A stretch of DNA of 64,000 nucleotides from Cryomorpha sp963836915 (GTDB lineage: Bacteria > Bacteroidota > Bacteroidia > Flavobacteriales_D > Cryomorphaceae). This document shows, in pieces, positions 58,211 to 64,000 of the stretch. Position 1 is the first letter of the stretch. Each line of letters starts with the position of its first letter. The translations under genes were made by a program, and so were the position numbers. The DNA lies in NCBI GenBank assembly GCA_963836915.1, contig CAWILH010000002.1, positions 2,542,001-2,606,000 on the forward strand. The letters are read 5' to 3'. Below the pieces are notes generated by a model. The model did no database searches, was not told the DNA's origin, and worked only from the letters and a program-made list of their open reading frames with translations.

Positions 58211-58382
58211 TCTTGAAATTTTAGGCCAAATTAGCGAAAATCAGCTACCGCAATTTATCTTAAGCCGTCACGTTGAAAATCAGAGCAGAATACCAAATAA
58301 CTCACCTTCACCACTCGATGCATCAACCATTGATCTTGGTAGTAAAATCGAGTAGGAAGGTAGGGATTATTTCCCTGCCTGT

Positions 58383-58424
58383 CCTCTCACACCACCGTGC
58401 GTACCGTTCGGTACACGGCGGTTC
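58383..58424 (-). ncRNA. Group II intron domain V
   Basis: On the minus strand the segment GAACCGCCGTGTACCGAACG is followed by GTACGCACGGTGGTGTGAGAGG, a 34-base-type hairpin (CCGTGTACC pairing with GGTACGCACGG) typical of bacterial intron domain V. Domain VI follows before the CTCGAT end. Confidence 0.75.
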
Positions 58425-58430
58425 TTCAAT

Positions 58431-59828
58431 TTATACCATCACCTTCCTGTAATAGTCTGTGAAGAAAGTATAGCCCGAGAGTCTTAAGCGTTCAGTGGTT
58501 ATGGTACGTGTAACGATAGGACTATTGGCGGTATGCCAATAGGCTTTACGCGTATTTGCATATTGCCACGCCATAGATTTTGGTAAACCAAGCTTCACAA
58601 GGTTCCGCATGCGGGTTCTTATGTGCTTCCATTGTTTCCATAAAATACTGCGTAGGCGTCTGCGGTACCATTCATCTATTCGGCGTAGCGATGTTTTAAT
58701 ATCTGCTAGCTTATAATAGTTCACCCAACCAATAATAAATTGTTTGAGTGCTACTTTTCGCTTCCCATTTCCCCACCAATTGCTGCGGGATGTGAGCGAT
58801 CTCATTCGCTCTTTCATTCTCACCACGCTTTTTGGGTGGATGCGCAATCGTGTTTCCCCTTTTCTACTATAAAAGGCGTATCCCAAGAATTTTATTCTTG
58901 AGATACAGGCTACCGTTGTCTTATCTTTGTTTACTTTTAAGAAAAGCTTGTTTTCTATAAACCGTGTTGTCGCTGCCAGTGTACGTTCTGCACTCCTCTT
59001 GCTCTTGCAAAAGATGACTACATCGTCAGCAAAGCGTACAAAGTGGTGTCCACGGCTTTCGGGCTCTTTGTCCAGTTCATTGAGCATAATGTTACTCAAT
59101 AAAGGACTGGGCGGCCCGCCTTGTGGCACACCATCAGCGGTCGTTTCAAACTTGTGGCGCACCACAACTCCTGCACGTAGGTATTTGTGGATGAGTGAGA
59201 TAACCCTCCCATCTTTAACCGTCCGTGAGAGTACCTCTATCAGTTTGCTCTGATTTACGGTGTCAAAGAACTTCTCCAAGTCCATATCTACGGCATGTTC
59301 ATGGCCATCTGTGATAATTTCCCTGCATTGGTTCAATGCCTGATGTTGGTTGCGCTTTGGTCTAAAACCGTAGCTATACGGTGAAAACCGCCTCTCATAA
59401 ACAGGTGATAAGATTTGTGCGATAGCTTGTTGCACAACACGGTCTACAACCGTGGGGATGCCAAGCTTTCGTTTCTTCCCGTCTGCTTTGGGTATTTCTA
59501 CCCGTCTTACAGGGTTAGGTTTAAATGTTCCGTCTAGTATCTCTGCTATTAACTTATCCTTGTGCGTGGCAAGATAGTCGCCCAATGCATGGACTTCCAT
59601 CTTATCAACTCCACCCTTGCCTTTATTGCTCCGCACCCGTTTATAGGCACGGCCAAGGTTGGCCGGTGAAAGAATGTGTTCTAGCATATCATACGCCGAC
59701 GGATCGGTATTAGTGATGTTGTTTTCAGTTATCCACATAAAAGCCTGCCCTTCTGCATAGCCTTCGGGTTCCGCCCTATTCTTCTGCCGACAGGTATCTT
59801 TCGATATTTTCTGCTTTCTATCCTTCAT
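58431..59828 (-). CDS. ltrA: Group II intron reverse transcriptase/maturase
   Basis: A 465-residue protein with fingers and palm (KRKLGIPTVVDRVVQQAIAQ, YSYGFRPKRNQHQAL), the active site FVRFADDVVIF and a C-terminal X/maturase domain (LKQFIIGWVNYYKLADI). The usual YADD is FADD here. The tail after residue 400 has no zinc or HNH residues, so endonuclease is missing. The gene is intact and could promote splicing and mobility of the surrounding intron. Confidence 0.93.
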   Translation of the reverse strand: MKDRKQKISKDTCRQKNRAEPEGYAEGQAFMWITENNITNTDPSAYDMLEHILSPANLGRAYKRVRSNKGKGGVDKMEVHALGDYLATHKDKLIAEILDGTFKPNPVRRVEIPKADGKKRKLGIPTVVDRVVQQAIAQILSPVYERRFSPYSYGFRPKRNQHQALNQCREIITDGHEHAVDMDLEKFFDTVNQSKLIEVLSRTVKDGRVISLIHKYLRAGVVVRHKFETTADGVPQGGPPSPLLSNIMLNELDKEPESRGHHFVRFADDVVIFCKSKRSAERTLAATTRFIENKLFLKVNKDKTTVACISRIKFLGYAFYSRKGETRLRIHPKSVVRMKERMRSLTSRSNWWGNGKRKVALKQFIIGWVNYYKLADIKTSLRRIDEWYRRRLRSILWKQWKHIRTRMRNLVKLGLPKSMAWQYANTRKAYWHTANSPIVTRTITTERLRLSGYTFFTDYYRKVMV

Positions 59829-60274
59829 GTGGTAACATTCATTTACTTATCACTTCTCAAAGTTCTGCCCTTCGCTATCATGTGAGACTTCTACGCTCTT
59901 CTGCGCAGCTCGTTCCAGTAGCTACTATGGCTTCTGCTGACTTCTCACGATAAACTTGTTTTGACCACGTTTCATACCAGTGTTTCAACGTGTCTGTGAG
60001 ATCTCCCGTGGTAAGACAGATAACTTTCATTCCATGTACCCACATCATTTACACCACAACGCCCGTGTAGCTTTTGGATTTTGGTTTGTTTAGCAACCTT
60101 ATCCGCGTTGCATATGCCTGATGATGTTCGTGTTACTTGGGTCGGAAATTTGCCGCAGGCTTCCTTCAGATTCCACTTCGCAATGGACACCCTTGCCGTA
60201 AGCTAATGGTAGGTAACTACAAACCCCCCACAACGGACTTGCACCGTCTAGTTAAATGCCATGCACGGCACACT

Positions 60275-60306
60275 AAAAAAGCCGGTCGGCCATAAGGCCG
60301 CCGGCT
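60275..60306 (-). terminator. Terminator serving as intron target
   Basis: On the minus strand AGCCGGCGGCC, a short loop and GGCCGACCGGCT are followed by TTTTTT. It belongs to the CBM48 gene (stop 60327). The intron begins two bases after the U-tract. Confidence 0.85.
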
Positions 60307-60326
60307 TCAAAAGATTGAGCAGAAGC

Positions 60327-60632
60327 TTAAAGGCTTACTACTGAATTTTCTTCAAAAGTGTATTTGTTTGGAACATAGGCATCTGCATTCCAGTCGTTTT
60401 CCCATTTCTCACCGTCTATTACATAACGGAACTCATAGTTTTTACCAGCATCAAGATTTACGCTCGTCCTGAACGAACCATCTTTTAGCTTCTTCATCGG
60501 AATCGGCTCAGCATCCCATTCGCTGAAGTCTCCTACCAATTCTACATTCTTGGCCTCGGCCGCTGCTTCAGGTGCAAGGGTAAAAGTAACTTTGCACACC
60601 GGTTTTGTTTTTAGGAATTGCTTCTTAATCAT
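60327..60632 (-). CDS. CBM48 / glycogen-binding-like domain protein
   Basis: A 101-residue protein that is essentially one CBM48/isoamylase-type beta-sandwich: VTFTLAPEAAAEAKNVELVG, then GDFSEWDAEPIPM, GSFRTSVNLDAGKNYEFRY and WENDWNADAYVPNKYTF. In AMPK beta subunits and branching enzymes this domain binds glycogen. Small stand-alone versions are common in Bacteroidota and often of unknown role. It has a strong terminator followed by a group II intron. Confidence 0.85.
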   Translation of the reverse strand: MIKKQFLKTKPVCKVTFTLAPEAAAEAKNVELVGDFSEWDAEPIPMKKLKDGSFRTSVNLDAGKNYEFRYVIDGEKWENDWNADAYVPNKYTFEENSVVSL

Positions 60633-60942
60633 GTCTTTATTGTTGATTCGAAATTCGGCGCGAAATTAAAGTTTATTCTGAATCTTCCAAGGGAATCCCA
60701 ATATTATTTTTATGTTAAGGATTTGTGTCCAAAATACACTGATTATTAGTTTGTTAGGTTGGCCGCTGGCCTTAAGGCAAAATGGGGATTCGTCAAGGAA
60801 ATATTTTCCCGCTTCACTATCCTCCCTGGTTCGGCGATCTGATACCCAAAATCTGGCATAGACCTACAGACCAATAAAAACTAAGTGCCAAAAGCTGTCT
60901 TCACTGAAAGCCAAAAACTATCTTCGCGGCAAATTGATTGAA

Positions 60943-62223
60943 ATGGCATTGATCGAAGAGCTAGAATGGCGTGGTCTTATTCACGACCTGACCCCCGGCA
61001 CCAAGGAGCAACTAGAAAAAGAATTAACATCGGGATATGTAGGCTTCGACCCTACGGCCGATTCCCTCCATATCGGAAACCTCGTGCCCATTATGCTGCT
61101 CGTGCACCTACAGCGTGCCGGCCATAAGCCCGTAGCATTGATAGGCGGTGCGACCGGACGTGTGGGGGACGCTTCCGGGAAAACTGTTGAGCGTCAGCTC
61201 CTTACCACCGAAGTGATCGAACATAACCTCGCTTGCCAAAAGAAACAGCTTGAGCAATTCCTTACGTTTGGAGATGGAGCTACCGATGCCATCATCGTCA
61301 ATAATTACGATTGGTTCAAGGAGTTCTCTTTTCTCGACTTCATTCGCGATGTCGGCAAGCATATCACCATCAACTATATGATGAGCAAGGATTCTGTTAA
61401 GAGCAGGCTTGAAACAGGGATGTCATTTACCGAGTTTACCTACCAGCTCATTCAGGGATACGACTTCTTCTACCTCAACAAAAAGCGTAACGTAAAGCTC
61501 CAAATGGGCGGAAGCGACCAATGGGGCAATATTACCACCGGCATCGAGCTCACACGGCGCATGGGCGGCAATGACTGTTTTGCCATCACGGCACCCTTGG
61601 TAAAGAAGGCCGATGGCACCAAGTTTGGCAAGTCGGAAGGGGGCAATGTATGGCTGGACGCCGAAAAGACCAGCCCATACCAATTTTACCAGTTTTGGCT
61701 GAATGCCACCGATGATGATGTGGTGAACTTCACCAAGGTATTCTCCTTAAAATCGCAGCAAGAGATCGCAATGTTGGAGACCGCGCATAGCGAAGCCCCG
61801 CATCTGCGAGCTATGCAAAAGGCATTGGCCGAAGAGCTCACCCTTCGCATACATGGCGATCATGCCTTAGAGATGGCGATCGAAGCGAGCAATATCCTTT
61901 TTGGAAAATCGACTTCCGAAAATCTGAAGAAGCTCTCCGAAAGGGATTTCTTGGAAATATTCGACGGCGTGAAGCAGGCCGATGTGCCAGGGGGAATTTT
62001 CAAAGGATCTATAGACATTGTAGATCTGCTTTCGGAAGCCACCGGTTTCCTCTCGTCAAAGGGAGAAGCCCGCCGCGCATTGAAAGAAAATTCTATCTCT
62101 GTAAATAAAGAAAAGGTAGCCGAAGGGCATCAAGTCTCTACCTCCGATCTGATTTCTGGGAAATATGTGCTGCTGCAAAGAGGAAAGAAAACGTACTTTT
62201 TGGTGCATGTGGGAAGCTGGTAG
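60943..62223 (+). CDS. tyrS: Tyrosyl-tRNA synthetase
   Basis: From ATG 60943 a 426-residue class I synthetase. HIGH is HIGN in DSLHIGNLVPIMLL, KMSKS is KFGKS in GTKFGKSEGGNVWLD, and the C-terminus is an S4 RNA-binding domain (SSKGEARRALKENSISVNK). An in-frame TTG three codons upstream is less likely. The gene is intact. A fragment of a T9SS protein starts five bases downstream. Confidence 0.95.
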   Translation: MALIEELEWRGLIHDLTPGTKEQLEKELTSGYVGFDPTADSLHIGNLVPIMLLVHLQRAGHKPVALIGGATGRVGDASGKTVERQLLTTEVIEHNLACQKKQLEQFLTFGDGATDAIIVNNYDWFKEFSFLDFIRDVGKHITINYMMSKDSVKSRLETGMSFTEFTYQLIQGYDFFYLNKKRNVKLQMGGSDQWGNITTGIELTRRMGGNDCFAITAPLVKKADGTKFGKSEGGNVWLDAEKTSPYQFYQFWLNATDDDVVNFTKVFSLKSQQEIAMLETAHSEAPHLRAMQKALAEELTLRIHGDHALEMAIEASNILFGKSTSENLKKLSERDFLEIFDGVKQADVPGGIFKGSIDIVDLLSEATGFLSSKGEARRALKENSISVNKEKVAEGHQVSTSDLISGKYVLLQRGKKTYFLVHVGSW

Positions 62224-62227
62224 AAAT

Positions 62228-62704
62228 ATGATATGCCGCAATGGCGGTGTTGATATCGGTACTTCCGGCCTCGACTCCTTGAGCTCAGTGCGCATCACCA
62301 ATGCTGCATCGAGCCCCAGCCTGAATGGCTATGATATAGATGGTGCAATAGCTATCCACAATTGCGAAGACACCGATAGTGAAGGTGAAGTTGATGGAGA
62401 AGGTGATGGTGTGGATGAACTACTGATATCGGCTCAAACCGGTGTATCGGAGCATGCCGCCTACCTGAACCCTGCGCAAGGACTAGATAAAGTAGTCTTT
62501 ACCACGGTGGCGACGAGCCGCATTACCGAGGCCGTTTATGATATGAACGGTCGCAATGTGGCAATCTTGTTTAGCCACGAAGCCCGAGCGGGACAGGCCT
62601 ACCGACTGAATTTCGACGGCACAGCACTTCCAAATGGGGTGTGTATAGTTCGACTTACGACAGGCAGCGAGGCGATCATTGAGAAGTTTATGATCGCGAG
62701 ATAG
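62228..62704 (+). pseudogene. Orphan T9SS C-terminal fragment
   Basis: From ATG 62228 a 158-residue frame without signal peptide. The N-terminal part contains a Ca-like acidic stretch (DTDSEGEVDGEGDGVDE), and the end is a type IX sorting domain (VYDMNGRNVAIL, then LPNGVCIVRL and IEKFMIAR). Such domains always sit at the C-terminus of a secreted protein, and the rest is missing, so it is a truncated gene. It ends before a clear terminator. Confidence 0.65.
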
Positions 62705-62724
62705 TAGCGTTTTTATTACCCATT

Positions 62725-62766
62725 AAATCCCCGTTCTGGTCATGCTGGATTGGGGATTTATTATTT
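62725..62766 (+). terminator. Intrinsic terminator after the T9SS fragment
   Basis: AAATCCCC (62725-62732) pairs with GGGGATTT (62752-62759) across a 19-base loop and is followed by ATTATTTT. Confidence 0.7.
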
Positions 62767-62825
62767 TAAAGACTGTGATTGACTAAGCTTTTAATGCGCA
62801 CCGATTTAGAAATTGCAAAATCTGC

Positions 62826-63356
62826 TTATCCCTTACATTTGCTTTTTAGCGCGGCATCTACCTTTTTTAGTCTTCCAAAATCGTCAACAATACGATTAGA
62901 TGTGATCAGCTCGAACTCATCATTTCTGATGAGGAGTATGGCAGGTGTCTCTTTCACGGTATAATTAACGCGTTCAAGCGTCATCTGGGAAGTAATCTGG
63001 ATCATGTTGTTTTTTAGATATACAAAGTCTTGACCGGGAAAAAGCGCTTTAAACGCCAGTTCATCATCCTTGCATGTCATAACATCGGAATCCAATACCC
63101 TTACTTCAAGAACTGCGTACTCGAGAGAAATTAATTTTTCTACAAGTTCTGGCATGGCTTCTCCGCAATGACTGCATTGGTTTCTGCTTAGCATAACCAC
63201 TGCCGTACAAGGTGCAATTTCTCTTTTGGTGGCAGTGGTATCTACGATGTTCGTGGCATGGGTGATCTCCCAATTTGTTTGGGAGAAAGAAGTGAAGGGT
63301 ATAATGCTTAGGACCGCTAAAACGGCTAAAGGTCGTAAGTGCCTATGAAAAGACAT
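62826..63356 (-). CDS. Exported thioredoxin-like protein
   Basis: A 176-residue protein with a signal peptide (PLAVLAVLSIIPFTSFSQ) and a CSHC motif at residues 61-64 (MLSRNQCSHCGEAMPELV), a thioredoxin-type active site, followed by a strand with cis-proline-like KETPAILLI. It could reduce or isomerise disulfides in the periplasm. Its start overlaps the end of the upstream gene by 31 bases, so they are coupled. Confidence 0.75.
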   Translation of the reverse strand: MSFHRHLRPLAVLAVLSIIPFTSFSQTNWEITHATNIVDTTATKREIAPCTAVVMLSRNQCSHCGEAMPELVEKLISLEYAVLEVRVLDSDVMTCKDDELAFKALFPGQDFVYLKNNMIQITSQMTLERVNYTVKETPAILLIRNDEFELITSNRIVDDFGRLKKVDAALKSKCKG

Positions 63357-63979
63357 AGCTCAAGTTTATTGGTGATAAGTGATTGTTTTCTCTGCTCCAC
63401 GGGGCTTAAGCTCGTGTCAGATTTACGAACTCTGGGCTCGATTCCAATCTGATATTTTTTTCCATCCTCATGAAAGAAATAGGAATCCTTTATATTTGAA
63501 AACCCAAACCATAAGCTACCATCCTCCATTTCAAATAGCTGCGTATTTACAGCGTTAAATGTTTTCACATACTGCAAACTATCTTCAAATATACGATAGA
63601 TCCTGTAGAAATCTCCTGACGAGCTGTCTAGCTCTATTCCTGGGGTGTAGGTGAGCATAAGGTGCTCGTCAGATAATTGGTCGAGCCGAATATTCATGGA
63701 TATTTCTCCATTAAAAAGTCGATTGCTTATTCGTTCAAAAATTTTATGGGAATTTCTTCCAGCATATTTATTTAGCTCTTCTTCCTCTTTTTTCTCTAAT
63801 CTCATCCAAGGCTCTGGAAGTGGTGTGCGATACTTCAACTTTCCGTCGAAGGACATGAAGTCAATAAAAGGTTGTGATAATGGGGCATAAAAAAAGCCAT
63901 CATCTCGGACTTCAAAGGGTTTGGGATAGTTGAAATGAGTTAAATACTTACTCAAGTTTCGCAGGTGAAATAATCGCAT
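63326..63979 (-). CDS. Hypothetical protein, 5' end replaced by the IS
   Basis: A 217-residue open frame whose first ten residues (MRLFHLRNLS) are encoded by the IS end (63951 onward); the gene's own start was on the other side. The rest is beta-rich and aromatic (DDGFFYAPLSQPFIDFMSF, LMLTYTPGIELDSSSGDFY), perhaps a propeller-like protein, but no family is recognised. The IS may supply the start codon, giving a chimeric product. Overlaps the thioredoxin-like gene by 31 bases. Confidence 0.6.
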   Translation of the reverse strand: MRLFHLRNLSKYLTHFNYPKPFEVRDDGFFYAPLSQPFIDFMSFDGKLKYRTPLPEPWMRLEKKEEEELNKYAGRNSHKIFERISNRLFNGEISMNIRLDQLSDEHLMLTYTPGIELDSSSGDFYRIYRIFEDSLQYVKTFNAVNTQLFEMEDGSLWFGFSNIKDSYFFHEDGKKYQIGIEPRVRKSDTSLSPVEQRKQSLITNKLELCLFIGTYDL

Positions 63980-64000
63980 AAAAAAAGCAGCGATATTATT
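63951..64000 (+). mobile_element. IS4-family insertion sequence, copy 2 (runs off the right edge)
   Basis: The last 50 bases of the window equal the reverse complement of the right end of the element at 13015-14576: CTCAAGTTTCGCAGGTGAAA and onward. Orientation is opposite, so the transposase would be on the plus strand beyond base 64000. The flank TAAATACTTA is AT-rich like the first insertion site. Confidence 0.9.

Larger units (their letters stand above)
58347..60273 (-). mobile_element. Group II intron inserted directly after a terminator
   Basis: About 1927 bases on the minus strand. The 5' end reads GTGTGCCGTGCATGG (G at 60273) and the 3' end CCTTCCTACTCGAT (T at 58347, within two bases). 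Domain V is visible at 58424-58383. The 5' exon is the terminator of the CBM48 gene, ending CGGCTTTTTTA, so the insertion point is just behind its U-tract, like class IIC introns. The RT has no HNH endonuclease. The junctions are inferred by eye. Confidence 0.85.

Noticed and set aside
13015..64000. Composite transposon made of the two IS copies
   Set aside because: The 50-kb segment between them contains essential genes such as aspS and tyrS, so it is not a cargo region.

Overview
The window looks like Bacteroidota chromosome, probably a Flavobacteriales/Cytophagales-type environmental bacterium. Evidence: type IX secretion C-terminal sorting domains (31.1 kb, 62.6 kb), promoters of the TTTG-N18-TAnnTTTG type, almost no Shine-Dalgarno sequences, and families I associate with this phylum (DUF6427, DUF6341, DUF5687, DUF6268-like barrel, DUF3109, bacilliredoxin, GbsR-DCC-TIGR01777 cluster).

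Layout. 0-12.6 kb is housekeeping: a GbsR/DCC/epimerase cluster with its own palindromic operator, uridine kinase, the haem operon hemA-hemC-hemD, class I ribonucleotide reductase nrdB-nrdA, DUF3109, glycyl-tRNA synthetase and a DUF2007 protein. 13.0-14.6 kb is a complete IS4-type insertion sequence with 13-bp inverted repeats and a 7-bp target duplication. 14.6-46.2 kb is accessory: a broken PhyH oxygenase, NmrA-like oxidoreductase, small envelope proteins, lipoproteins, outer-membrane barrels, an LPP20/ARPP-1 secreted protein, a large T9SS cargo protein, a beta-lactamase-fold hydrolase, a GT2 glycosyltransferase, a HigA antitoxin with a HigB relic, an uncharacterised two-gene cassette next to 144-bp repeats, and an RND efflux operon. 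46.2-47.2 kb is a GxxExxY gene set among CTCTGTG-type repeats. 47.2-62.2 kb is housekeeping again: TPR protein, purQ, DUF6427/DUF6341, purD, two thiol proteins, tadA, aspS, an ABC exporter, a group II intron, a CBM48-like protein and tyrS. The right edge holds a T9SS fragment, a thioredoxin-like protein and a gene cut by a second, inverted copy of the same IS.

The most notable points: hemD has no usable start codon and joins hemC through a run of nine A's (slippage, or a HemC-HemD fusion hidden by a one-base error); frameshifts cluster between 14.6 and 46.2 kb, mostly at short homopolymers; a group II intron sits directly behind an intrinsic terminator; a GxxExxY nuclease-like gene lies in a repeat island; a 23-codon ORF with a perfect Shine-Dalgarno sequence and strong terminator follows purQ; and a MITE-like element is present twice. 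No rRNA, tRNA or CRISPR was found. All family names come from reading the translated sequence; no database was searched.
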